DNA of 64,000 nt from Gammaproteobacteria bacterium. Lineage in GTDB: Bacteria; Pseudomonadota; Gammaproteobacteria; Arenicellales; Arenicellaceae. The position numbers and the translations under genes were made by a program. Shown one piece after another: positions 27,387 to 35,597 of this stretch (positions are counted from its first letter, which is position 1; every line of letters starts with the position of its first letter). The DNA lies in assembly GCA_013002025.1 (NCBI GenBank), contig JABDKW010000029.1, positions 41,946-105,945 on the forward strand, written 5' to 3'. The notes under the pieces are model-generated. The model had not been told where the DNA came from. It saw only the letters and a list, made by a program, of their open reading frames with translations, and did no database searches.

Positions 27387-28067
27387 ATGACTAACCCCTT
27401 ACAACGCGGCAAAATACGCCGCCCATCGGGCCACTCAAGTGTTCGCCAAAGCAGGCTATTGTGCAGCTTTATCTGTGGCATGCTGATGAGCCTCGCTGCC
27501 TGCGCTGATCCCGGTCAAAACCAAACCTCTATTACCAACGGCGACGACGCCACCCAACCGCAGGAAAAAATCATGGTTACATTAAATACGAATATGGGCG
27601 CCATTAGCCTTGAGCTGAATTCTGAGAAGGCGCCGCTGACGGTCGCCAACTTTCTCGATTACGCCAGAGAGGGCCATTATGACGGCACAATATTTCACCG
27701 CGTGATTAGCAATTTCATGATTCAGGGCGGCGGCTTTGCCACCGGCATGGTGCAAAAGCCCACCAAGGCGCCGGTAGCAAACGAAGCAAATAATGGGCTT
27801 CTCAATGAAAAATTTACTGTTGCCATGGCGCGCACCAATGATCCACACTCGGCCACCGCTCAGTTTTTTATCAACACCAAAGATAATGATTTCCTAAATT
27901 TCTCCAGTGAAACCTCTCGCGGCTGGGGTTACGCGGTGTTCGCCAAGGTCGTTGCAGGCGAGGATGTTGTGGAAAAAATTGAAGCCGTCAACACAGGCCA
28001 ACATGGACCTCATGGTGATGTGCCGGTCGAAGAAGTGGTTATCGAATCAGTGACGATCGAACAATAG
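27387..28067 (+). CDS. Cyclophilin-type peptidyl-prolyl isomerase, predicted lipoprotein
   Basis: The 226-residue protein has a cyclophilin domain from about residue 63: [23 protein letters not shown] and WGYAVFAKV carry the active-site Arg, Phe, Gln and a Trp. It resembles the PpiB group. Unlike cytoplasmic PpiB it has an N-terminal extension with a basic n-region, hydrophobic stretch and lipobox LAAC (Cys39), then a Gln/Thr/Asn-rich linker. It is therefore probably a membrane-anchored periplasmic foldase. An internal ATG at 27573 could produce a short cytoplasmic form. Confidence 0.85.
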   Translation: MTNPLQRGKIRRPSGHSSVRQSRLLCSFICGMLMSLAACADPGQNQTSITNGDDATQPQEKIMVTLNTNMGAISLELNSEKAPLTVANFLDYAREGHYDGTIFHRVISNFMIQGGGFATGMVQKPTKAPVANEANNGLLNEKFTVAMARTNDPHSATAQFFINTKDNDFLNFSSETSRGWGYAVFAKVVAGEDVVEKIEAVNTGQHGPHGDVPVEEVVIESVTIEQ

Positions 28068-28192
28068 CCTGATCGCGACACTCGCTGAGCTGCGCACTCA
28101 GCGGATAGTCACAGGAATCGCGTGATCAGAATAATAGATATAAATATTAATGACTTATAGCTTTCCCTGCAGGAAGTCTGGCCCCCATCCTT

Positions 28193-28229
28193 AGGGTACA
28201 TTCGCTCGCGAATGGGTCCCTCTTTTTTT
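28193..28229 (+). terminator. Intrinsic terminator downstream of the cyclophilin gene
   Basis: The hairpin has an outer AGGG/CCCT stem (28193-28196 with 28218-28221), a small internal loop, and an inner CATTCG/CGAATG stem with loop CTCG (28199-28214). Seven T residues follow at 28223-28229. It lies 126 bases after the stop codon, unusually far. A second, T-less hairpin, CGCTGAG/CTCAGCG, is at 28083-28103. Confidence 0.8.
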
Positions 28230-28339
28230 GACTCAATCCTCTAACAGAGGAGTCATTAGTATAGTCTGGATGGGTCTAAATATCTTCACCTGATGGGGTG
28301 AAATTACGGCATTCGCAGCAAATCTGTCATGCGCAGGCT

Positions 28340-30451
28340 CTATTCGGGACGAATATAAATATCCGGCCAGTTGTCGTTGCCGGTATGAAAAGTCAGGCGC
28401 GTGGCTCTAGCGGGGTCACTACCCATTTTCCAGAGGAAGATTTCGTAATCCTCGGTATCGTGCTCGTGAAATTGCTGACCTCGGCTGGCACCAAACACCA
28501 TGTACTCACCGTTGGCCGAATCTTTGGGCCAGTATTCATGACTGAACTCACCCTCCAGATCAATAAGCGTGCTGGTTTCCAGCGTATCTGGGTCTATACG
28601 GATAATCTGCAGATCGTTGAACTTGCCGCCCGGGTTTACCTGGTACAAACCTCGGCCGTCACTGGTCCAGCCTATTTCACAGCCATTGTAGAGTCCGGTA
28701 TGACCCTGCTCTGTAGTGATAGCCGTGCCCCAGTGGCCGGAGTTGATGCCAATTTGATTTTGTCGCCCGGTGAACGCCAATTCCCCGGTCAGCGGATTAA
28801 GTTTGGGGTTTTGTATTCGAGCACCTTTGGGCAAAGCATTGCCAAGCCCGCTTTCAAATACTGTTGTGCTGCTCAAATCATCAACAGAAACTTTTACTAC
28901 TGACGTGCCACCCTGCAAAAAACTGACATTCTGAGCATCCACCCAATGCGGTGCAGTGGCGTTTTCACCGATTTTTGTTTCCGCACCGGTTCGCAAGTCC
29001 TTCAAATAGACGTCCCAGGCCACGGTATTTCGCTGCGATACCCACGGTTGATGAGCACGCGCAAATACCAGTTTACTGCCGTCGGGGGAAATTCTCGGGT
29101 AGGTTTCGGTGTGCGGGTGTTCAGTTAGCTTACTCAGGGAGTAGTCGGATAGTTCCAGCTTGAAGATGTCATGATTGCCGTCCCGATTGGAGCTAAACAC
29201 CACAAAGCCGTTAATACTACTGACATGTTGCTTGCTCAGTTCGCGCCATTCGTTTTCATCGGCCGAGACTTCTCCAGCTGCGGGTGCGGCGAGCGCGCCC
29301 AATTTTTTGGCTGCCCTTAGTTCCCAAGCCAGAAACCCCGACCCTGCGACAAATACCGCTGTGGCACCCGCCATCCATGACCAGCGCATCAGGGGTGAGC
29401 GAGCCTTGCCCGCCGCGTCAGCCTTAGCTCGTCGCCGCATTAAAATATACAGCGCCAACAAGGCGCCCCCGATCAAATATTCCACTAACTGACTCCAGAT
29501 GTGTACGCCCAGCATGGTGATAACGGCAGCGGCCTGATCGGCCACACCCAACAACTTGAAGACCAGTGCGCTACCGGCCTCATAGGCGCCAAAGCTCATG
29601 AAAGTGGGTATTGGTAAGCTGGCACCGACCTCGCCACCGATTAGAGCACTAACCACTTGCGCCATTGGCAATCCTGACAATTCCGTAAAGGACGGTACCG
29701 CGACTGCCAGAAACAAAATATAAAATCCGGCATACTTCAATAAACGAATCAGCACGCTAAGCGCGAGAATCACGCCCGTTTTCCCGGCTCGACCAGCAGT
29801 CTCGACACTGTCGGAGAAGGCAGCAACAAAGTTCAAAAACTTCCCAGCCACTGATTCGCTTTCCGAGGCCTTACCCCAGCGCTGCTGAATCCAATCATTG
29901 ACCCGTGGCACAATGGCGAATAAGCCGACAAATGCAACCGCGGCGATAATGACTGCAGACACCAGCGCCGCGACAGCCCAGGGCTGTAAGCCGGTGCCAA
30001 ATAACTGACTGAGCATTATCAGAAGCACAATCGCAAGCAAGGCCAGCAGGTCAAAAGCGATACTCAGACCCAGAGAACTGACACAATGATGGAGCTTGAC
30101 GCCGTAGCCTCGGTTTAGCAATCCCACATAACCAAGCTCGCCAAGTCGCGCCGGCAACATATCCACGGTCATATTGCGCACCCCGGTAACCAGCGCCATC
30201 TGGCGCATGTTTGGTACATTGACCTCGCCGCTGACCCGCAACAACAATTGGTATCGATAGGCGCGAATCACCAAGGTGACAAGATAGAGCCCCAGGTAGG
30301 CGAGTACCAGACCCCAGGTGGTGTTCTGCAATGCAGCCAGCACGCCGGGGCGCTGATCATCTGCGACCCCTGTGCTTACCCCCTGCAACAGTAACGCCAG
30401 GATGGCAAATGAGACGCCGATAGAGAGTGCAATTCGCAAAAGGTATTTCAT
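28340..30451 (-). CDS. LPG-synthase-type membrane domain fused to a TolB-like beta-propeller
   Basis: The 703-residue protein has two parts. Residues 1-345 form about eight transmembrane helices of the lysylphosphatidylglycerol-synthase TM / UPF0104 family (flippase-like), with conserved-looking MLPARLGELGYVGLL and GGEVGASLPIPTFMSFGAYE. After another helix (about 358-376), residues 400-703 carry repeated PD40/WD40-like blades such as FSSNRDGNHDIFKL and PRISPDGSKLVFARA, resembling the TolB propeller, likely periplasmic. The aminoacyl-transferase domain of true MprF is absent. Function is unknown. It follows the acyltransferase gene on the same strand. Confidence 0.8.
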   Translation of the reverse strand: MKYLLRIALSIGVSFAILALLLQGVSTGVADDQRPGVLAALQNTTWGLVLAYLGLYLVTLVIRAYRYQLLLRVSGEVNVPNMRQMALVTGVRNMTVDMLPARLGELGYVGLLNRGYGVKLHHCVSSLGLSIAFDLLALLAIVLLIMLSQLFGTGLQPWAVAALVSAVIIAAVAFVGLFAIVPRVNDWIQQRWGKASESESVAGKFLNFVAAFSDSVETAGRAGKTGVILALSVLIRLLKYAGFYILFLAVAVPSFTELSGLPMAQVVSALIGGEVGASLPIPTFMSFGAYEAGSALVFKLLGVADQAAAVITMLGVHIWSQLVEYLIGGALLALYILMRRRAKADAAGKARSPLMRWSWMAGATAVFVAGSGFLAWELRAAKKLGALAAPAAGEVSADENEWRELSKQHVSSINGFVVFSSNRDGNHDIFKLELSDYSLSKLTEHPHTETYPRISPDGSKLVFARAHQPWVSQRNTVAWDVYLKDLRTGAETKIGENATAPHWVDAQNVSFLQGGTSVVKVSVDDLSSTTVFESGLGNALPKGARIQNPKLNPLTGELAFTGRQNQIGINSGHWGTAITTEQGHTGLYNGCEIGWTSDGRGLYQVNPGGKFNDLQIIRIDPDTLETSTLIDLEGEFSHEYWPKDSANGEYMVFGASRGQQFHEHDTEDYEIFLWKMGSDPARATRLTFHTGNDNWPDIYIRPE

Positions 30452-30502
30452 GGCGCGCAGATTAGAGCAACGGTCGCCGTTGCTGAACTAAGTTAACAGA
30501 AA

Positions 30503-31264
30503 TTAAGATGCGCGCCGCGACTTGATAACACGCGCCGGCACACCAGCGACCACATCCATTTCAGCAACATCTTTATTGACCAGGCTGGAAGCTCCAACAA
30601 TGGCGCCCGTGCCAATGGAGACGCCGTCGAGCACCTGAATGTGGCTACCGAACCAGACGTTATCCGCCACCTTGATGCCGCCCTGTGGTTGCATACCCTG
30701 TTGCTTGAACGGCAGGTCGAGATTATCGCTAACGTAGGGGCCGCTGCCGATAAAGTAGCAGAACGCGCCAATTAATACTTGGGCGCCAATAGTTACATCA
30801 CTGCCCTCCAGAGCATGAATCAGGGTGCTGATCCCAATCGTGCAATCTCGGCCGATTGTGATATTGCCGTTTTTGCAGCTCAACACAGCATTGCGGCTGA
30901 TGATTGTGTTATCACCAATGGAAATTCCGGTGTTGGTACCGCCTTTGGCGTCCAGCACCGCGCCGTCATCAACAATGACATTGTCGCCAATGGATATTTT
31001 CAACCCATGGCGAATCGCTACCCCTTGGCCAAAGACCACGTTGGCACCGACTTTGCCGAGAATGCGCGGATAGAGAAACTTTCTCAGTAGCAAACCAAAT
31101 GTGCCAGGCACCCAGGACGCAAACAGCATGATCAGTTCATACTTTACTAAGTACCAAACGCTGTCAGTGCCCAGGGCCAACGCCTGGTAGCGTTGCATCG
31201 CTGACTTGTTCGAGTCAGTAAGCTGCTCATGAAGCGTGCCCTCTGACAGACCCGGTTTGGTCAT
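30503..31264 (-). CDS. Hexapeptide-repeat (left-handed beta-helix) acyltransferase
   Basis: From the ATG at 31264 the protein is 253 residues. An N-terminal helical region (about 1-75) precedes repeated [LIV]-G-x4 hexapeptides typical of LbetaH acyltransferases (VGANVVFGQGVAI, ISIGDNVIVDDGAVL, ITIGRDCTIGIST, SIGTGAIVGASSLV) and the closing DVVAGVPARVIKSR, as in the O-acetyltransferase group. The substrate is unknown. A longer start at 31312 would overlap slyD. It lies upstream of the LPG-synthase-type gene, so action on an envelope lipid or sugar is a reasonable guess. Confidence 0.8.
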   Translation of the reverse strand: MTKPGLSEGTLHEQLTDSNKSAMQRYQALALGTDSVWYLVKYELIMLFASWVPGTFGLLLRKFLYPRILGKVGANVVFGQGVAIRHGLKISIGDNVIVDDGAVLDAKGGTNTGISIGDNTIISRNAVLSCKNGNITIGRDCTIGISTLIHALEGSDVTIGAQVLIGAFCYFIGSGPYVSDNLDLPFKQQGMQPQGGIKVADNVWFGSHIQVLDGVSIGTGAIVGASSLVNKDVAEMDVVAGVPARVIKSRRAS

Positions 31265-31286
31265 GGCGATGTGCTCGTTGGGATGA

Positions 31287-31772
31287 TTAATGCTGATGGC
31301 CGCCGGGCCCATGCACGTGGCCGTGCTCTACTTCTTCGGCTGACGCGTCACGAACTTCAGTTACCGAAACTTCGAAGTGCAAGTCCTGACCCGCCAGCGG
31401 GTGATTGCCATCTACGGTGACGGTGTCGTTTTCTACTGCCGTCACAACCACCGGTACCGGACCCTGTTCAGTTTCGGCCTGAAATCGCATGCCGACTTCT
31501 ACCTTGTCGACCTCAGCCCCGAAAGCTTCCTTGGGCACTTCCTGAATAAGGGCCTCAACCGGCATGCCATAGCCTTTTTCAGGGGCAATGTGAGCAGTGA
31601 GTTCATCGCCCACCTGCTTGCCCTCTAACTGTTCTTCCAGACCAACAATGATATTGTTCGCCCCATGCAGGTACACCAGAGGATCCTGGCCCTTAGAGCT
31701 ATCCAGCACCTCGCCCTCGGTATTTTTAAGTTCGTAATGAATGGTGACAACGGAGTTTTGTTTGATGGTCAT
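31287..31772 (-). CDS. slyD: FKBP-type peptidyl-prolyl isomerase SlyD
   Basis: SlyD is a cytoplasmic prolyl isomerase and chaperone with metal-binding ability. The 161 residues show the split FKBP domain (VVTIHYELKNTEGEVLDSS and the C-terminal HPLAGQDLHFEVSV) with the insert-in-flap chaperone domain (about 70-120). A His-rich tail ends HGHVHGPGGHQH, shorter than in E. coli and lacking its Cys. Transcription is leftward; a divergent neighbour is absent. Confidence 0.93.
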   Translation of the reverse strand: MTIKQNSVVTIHYELKNTEGEVLDSSKGQDPLVYLHGANNIIVGLEEQLEGKQVGDELTAHIAPEKGYGMPVEALIQEVPKEAFGAEVDKVEVGMRFQAETEQGPVPVVVTAVENDTVTVDGNHPLAGQDLHFEVSVTEVRDASAEEVEHGHVHGPGGHQH

Positions 31773-31871
31773 ATCTGAGTTCGGGGTAAAAGTAGTGACA
31801 AAGTGGGATTATGCCCAAAGGCAGGTCCAGTAGAAATGAATTTTAGGCAAATTGGCGCTTACTAATCGCTC

Positions 31872-33395
31872 TTACTGCAGGTGACGAGTCTGGCGCTGGT
31901 TAGCGGTTTTACGCCTTGTTGCCGAACTGACAGCACGTGCGCCAAGTAAAAACCGGGGCTTGGATTTTAAACCTGACACTTCGACGTCATTGGCAAGGCA
32001 AACCTGTAAAGTATCGGCTGGCGCGAGCGATAAATGAATCGCTGCCTCGTACACTAGGTCATAAAGTCGCAGCAGGGATATTTTATGGGTTTGGCCGCTG
32101 CTTTCATAGAGTCGCGCAGCCAACCCTGAAAAGTTGCTGAACGGGCTAGCCCCTAAAATCTGCGGCAAACTATGCTTGAAATGACCGGAATTACCGATCA
32201 AATCCCAGAAACGGGCAAAGCGCTGCATGGCCTGGGTTTCCCTGAACGTAACGCGGTCAGTGCTGATCACATTAAATGGCGGATTCGGGTTGAACCTGAG
32301 CTGAAAAGTATCGGTGTGACGAATTATCGGGGAGCCTTTAAGCCGCTTGAGAATTCCAACCTGAATCTCATGCGGGCCTAACGCGCACAGACGATCGAAG
32401 CTGGCAGCAAAACTGCTCATGTCTTCCCCGGGCAAACCAAATATCAAATCGGTGTGAACGTGGGCGTTTGAATGCTCCAGTATCCAACCAATATTTTGTT
32501 CGGCGGCCTCGTTGTTTTGCCGGCGACTGATGTTTTGCTGCACTGTTTCATTAAAGCTTTGAATGCCAATTTCAAATTGCAGTGTGCCAGGCGGAAACTG
32601 CGCGATTTTTTCCTGCAGTAATGGGGGCAGATGATCCGGGATAACTTCAAAGTGCAGGAAAAGATCAGCATCCAACCGTGCCAGGAAAAAGTCCAGAATA
32701 CGCAAACTGCTTTTAACCTTGAGATTAAAGGTTCGGTCAACAAACTTGAAGTGTCGAGCGCCACGCTGATAGAGAAGATCCATTTCTTCTAAAAACCGAT
32801 CCAGATCAAAAGGCCAGGCCGTTTTATCCAACGCCGATAGGCAAAACTCGCACTTAAACGGGCACCCGCGTGATGCTTCTACATAAATGATTCGGTGCTT
32901 GATATCCTGCTCATTATAAAGGCTATAGGGCATTTCCAGATCACGCAAAGCTCCCTGCTCGCCCGCTAGCATTGTGTCAGCTACTGTTTCTCCGCGTAAT
33001 AGGCTTTGACACAGCGTGGCAAAACTAATCTCTCCCCACCCGGTGATCAGATAATCCGCCAGTGCCACCATCGGCTGGGATTCATACTCATAGCTGACCT
33101 CGGGGCCACCCAATACTATCTGCACGTCGAGCGCCGCTTGCTTGAGCAACGCGACCAACTTTTCGCTAAGCTCACAATTCCAAACATAGATGCCCAGCCC
33201 AATAATACGCGGCGCGTGCATCAGAATTTGTTCGGCCATATCTTCTACGCGGCTCTCGAGGGTAAACTCCTTAATCACCGAAGACGACTGCAACTCACCC
33301 AAATTCGCCTGTAGGTAACGCAAGCCGAATGCGCTGTGAATATAGCGCGCGTTGATAGTGCACAACACAATGTCTTTTTGTTCAGCCGACAACAT
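31872..33395 (-). CDS. B12-binding radical SAM protein (DUF4080 type)
   Basis: The 507-residue protein has an N-terminal cobalamin-binding-like domain (about 7-140, with IGLGIYVWN and LGGPEVSYE), then a radical SAM core with the cluster-binding CxxxCxxC at Cys178, Cys182 and Cys185 (ASRGCPFKCEFC). A C-terminal region resembling DUF4080 follows. The reaction is unknown; relatives carry out methylations and ring rearrangements. The start overlaps the end of tcdA by 14 bases on the same strand, which suggests coupling. Confidence 0.85.
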   Translation of the reverse strand: MLSAEQKDIVLCTINARYIHSAFGLRYLQANLGELQSSSVIKEFTLESRVEDMAEQILMHAPRIIGLGIYVWNCELSEKLVALLKQAALDVQIVLGGPEVSYEYESQPMVALADYLITGWGEISFATLCQSLLRGETVADTMLAGEQGALRDLEMPYSLYNEQDIKHRIIYVEASRGCPFKCEFCLSALDKTAWPFDLDRFLEEMDLLYQRGARHFKFVDRTFNLKVKSSLRILDFFLARLDADLFLHFEVIPDHLPPLLQEKIAQFPPGTLQFEIGIQSFNETVQQNISRRQNNEAAEQNIGWILEHSNAHVHTDLIFGLPGEDMSSFAASFDRLCALGPHEIQVGILKRLKGSPIIRHTDTFQLRFNPNPPFNVISTDRVTFRETQAMQRFARFWDLIGNSGHFKHSLPQILGASPFSNFSGLAARLYESSGQTHKISLLRLYDLVYEAAIHLSLAPADTLQVCLANDVEVSGLKSKPRFLLGARAVSSATRRKTANQRQTRHLQ

Positions 33396-34200
33396 CGCAC
33401 ACCAGCTTATTGATTACATGCGCGCTGGCAAACAGGCCAAAAGCCGCAGTGACATGAGTGACTGAACCCAAACCACCGGCACAGTTCAGGGCATTGCTTT
33501 GTGGCGTATCGTCTTGTCGTACAGGTCGCTGAGCACTGAGGCCGCCCGCACCGTCCGGATACACTAATTGTTCGTCGGAATAAATGCAGGCCACACCGAA
33601 ACTGCGTTTGGGATTGCGCGCAAAGCCATACTCCTGACGCAATAATTTGCGGGTTTTGGCAAGTAACACATCGTGCTGTGTACGACTCATATCCGCTTCT
33701 CGAATCAATCTCGGGTCGCGTTGTCCACCCGCCCCCCCGATACAAATCAGCCTTATTCGATAACGCTTGCAGTGCGCGATCAAAGCCGCTTTTATACGGA
33801 AATCATCGATGCAATCAACCACGTAATCGACTTTATCACCAAGTTGTTCTGCCAGATTATCGCTGCCGATAAATTCGTCGACTGCACAGACCTCGCAGCT
33901 TGGGTTAATTCGCAGGATTCGCTCGCGCATCACCGCTACCTTGTCGCGCCCCAGGGACTCTTCATCGGCTAAAATTTGCCGATTGATATTCGATTCTGCG
34001 ACGATATCCATATCAATCAGCCGCAAGCTGCCGACAGCGCTCCTGGCCAGACTCTCTGCCACCCACGACCCAACACCGCCAACACCAATTACGCACACGC
34101 TGGCAGCTTGCAGGCGCGCCAGACCAGCATCGCCATACAAGCGTGCGATGCCGCCAAAGCGTCGCGCAGCGGAAGTGTCCGGGGATATTGCTTTCGTCAT
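33382..34200 (-). CDS. tcdA: tRNA threonylcarbamoyladenosine dehydratase
   Basis: TcdA (CsdL/YgdL) is an E1-like enzyme that cyclises t6A at position 37 of ANN-decoding tRNAs. The 272 residues have the ATP-binding VIGVGGVGSWVAESL (37-51), the adenylation residues in DMDIVAESNINRQ, and DCIDDFRIKAALI with the CxxD pattern of the family. It sits divergently 31 bases from the TatD-type gene and overlaps the radical SAM gene. Confidence 0.92.
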   Translation of the reverse strand: MTKAISPDTSAARRFGGIARLYGDAGLARLQAASVCVIGVGGVGSWVAESLARSAVGSLRLIDMDIVAESNINRQILADEESLGRDKVAVMRERILRINPSCEVCAVDEFIGSDNLAEQLGDKVDYVVDCIDDFRIKAALIAHCKRYRIRLICIGGAGGQRDPRLIREADMSRTQHDVLLAKTRKLLRQEYGFARNPKRSFGVACIYSDEQLVYPDGAGGLSAQRPVRQDDTPQSNALNCAGGLGSVTHVTAAFGLFASAHVINKLVCDVVG

Positions 34201-34231
34201 TGCTGCTGGGTTCTTAGGTTAAACTAGTGCC

Positions 34232-35020
34232 ATGCCCACGGGTACGCTAGTAGACACACACTGCCATCTTGATTTCGATGAATTCAATCACGATCGAGAT
34301 AGGGTGGTGCATCGCGCCACGTCGAACGGCGTACATCAGATCATTGTCCCAGGCGTCAGTCGCGCCACCTGGGCCCGCCTTATAAGTTGCGTTGGCCAAT
34401 ATTCGCAGTGCCACTATGCGCTCGGAATGCACCCATTATTTTTGTCTCAGCACAGGCGCGCTGATCTGCCGAAACTGGAAACACAACTTCACACGGGCGA
34501 CGCACTGGCAGTCGGAGAAATTGGCCTCGACTACTACCAAAAGGAACTGGATCGACAACGCCAGCTGGAACTATTCGAGCGTCAGCTCAGTATAGCAAAA
34601 CGCCATAGCCTACCCGCAATAATTCATTGTCGAAAGGCGCACGACGACTGCATACGATATCTCCGGCGGCAAGAGGTCAAGGGCGGGATCATCCACGCAT
34701 TTAATGGCAGTCTACAGCAAGCGCATCACTATATTGAGCTAGGATTCTTGTTGGGATTCGGCGGGATGTTGACCTATTCAAGATCCAATAAATTGCGCAG
34801 ACTGGCTAAGCAGTTGCCGCTGTCCTCAATTGTTTTGGAAACAGATGCACCCGATATGACCGTCATGCAGCATCGGGGCCAGAGAAATAGTCCGGAGTAT
34901 ATTCCCTACGTGATGGAGGCTCTCGCATCAGTCCGGGGTTGCACATCAAGCGAGATAACCGAAAACACAACGGCGAATGCTCGCCGTGTGTTTCCGTCCC
35001 TTGGAAAAGTATGCGAATAG
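34232..35020 (+). CDS. TatD-family metal-dependent hydrolase
   Basis: The 262-residue TIM-barrel hydrolase carries the metal ligands HCHLD (9-13), a Glu in GEIGLDYY, IIHCRKAHDD and the late ETDAPD. It is the pattern of TatD/YcfH/YjjV DNases. In gammaproteobacteria a YjjV-like member is typical in this size range, but I cannot assign the subgroup. It is divergent from tcdA. Confidence 0.88.
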   Translation: MPTGTLVDTHCHLDFDEFNHDRDRVVHRATSNGVHQIIVPGVSRATWARLISCVGQYSQCHYALGMHPLFLSQHRRADLPKLETQLHTGDALAVGEIGLDYYQKELDRQRQLELFERQLSIAKRHSLPAIIHCRKAHDDCIRYLRRQEVKGGIIHAFNGSLQQAHHYIELGFLLGFGGMLTYSRSNKLRRLAKQLPLSSIVLETDAPDMTVMQHRGQRNSPEYIPYVMEALASVRGCTSSEITENTTANARRVFPSLGKVCE

Positions 35021-35176
35021 CTTTTTGCAAAGCCACGCTCACGCACTCTAGACGCGGTCAGAATCGGAACAGTGAATATCTGCAACTGTACTGATTCAAG
35101 TAAAATTATTTCTCAGCATTTTGGTGGGCGAATCTAATTTGATCGCGCAACGCTTCCCCAAAAAAAGTTGCGACGC

Positions 35177-35389
35177 TCATAAGGTGTCGGCCTTCACTGG
35201 TGAGTTCGCAGCCTGCTGTTGGTCACGCACTTGATCACCCGCGACATGTGCCTGATGGGCATGGTCAACAAGCTTGCAGGCTTCCATACCCACAGAAGAG
35301 CCCCGGGTAACACCGCAAACCGAGCATGCTTCGAGTACTACGCTGCCAGTGCGTGGATTTAAGAAAGGTATCCAGTTGTGTGTTGCCAT
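35177..35389 (-). CDS. Small Cys-containing hypothetical protein
   Basis: A 70-residue frame occupies an otherwise empty 577-base interval. It starts MATHNWIPFLNPRTG and has three cysteines, including CSVC (22-25) and Cys37, with Trp and Gly placements that look like a half zinc-ribbon. The C-terminal third is Gln/Ala-rich and polar. I do not recognise it, and the ribosome site is weak. Compositional sense and the ATG support a real gene, but it could be spurious. The remaining sequence, 35021-35176, shows nothing I can name. Confidence 0.45.
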   Translation of the reverse strand: MATHNWIPFLNPRTGSVVLEACSVCGVTRGSSVGMEACKLVDHAHQAHVAGDQVRDQQQAANSPVKADTL

Positions 35390-35485
35390 AGGACTGTCCG
35401 TTAATATCGTAATCTTATGCTTTGATTAGCATGTCGACCGAGTATAGATTTGGAATCGCTCGATGACGCGCAACTGAACGACGAA

Positions 35486-35516
35486 TTGACAATGTTTATC
35501 GCGGTTTTAACATTGT
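35486..35516 (+). promoter_or_regulatory. Promoter with overlapping inverted repeat before the CinA-type gene
   Basis: A consensus TTGACA (35486-35491) and TAACAT (35508-35513) are 16 bases apart. A perfect inverted repeat, ACAATGTT (35489-35496) and AACATTGT (35509-35516) with a 12-base spacer, overlaps both boxes, as expected for a repressor site. The gene starts about 80 bases downstream. Confidence 0.5.
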
Positions 35517-35597
35517 TTGTCTTTGTTCTTGATTGATTGTGGCTTTTCAGGCACTTTTGATCGCTGGAACCACCTCACATCGTCCGTTTGTCCAACC

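Noticed and set aside
28285..28302. Hairpin TTCACC/GGTGAA as terminator of the leftward membrane-propeller gene
   Set aside because: The stem is short and the following T-run on that strand is weak.
28298..28903. 201-residue plus-strand frame antisense to the membrane-propeller gene
   Set aside because: It lacks recognisable domains and lies fully inside a well-supported gene.
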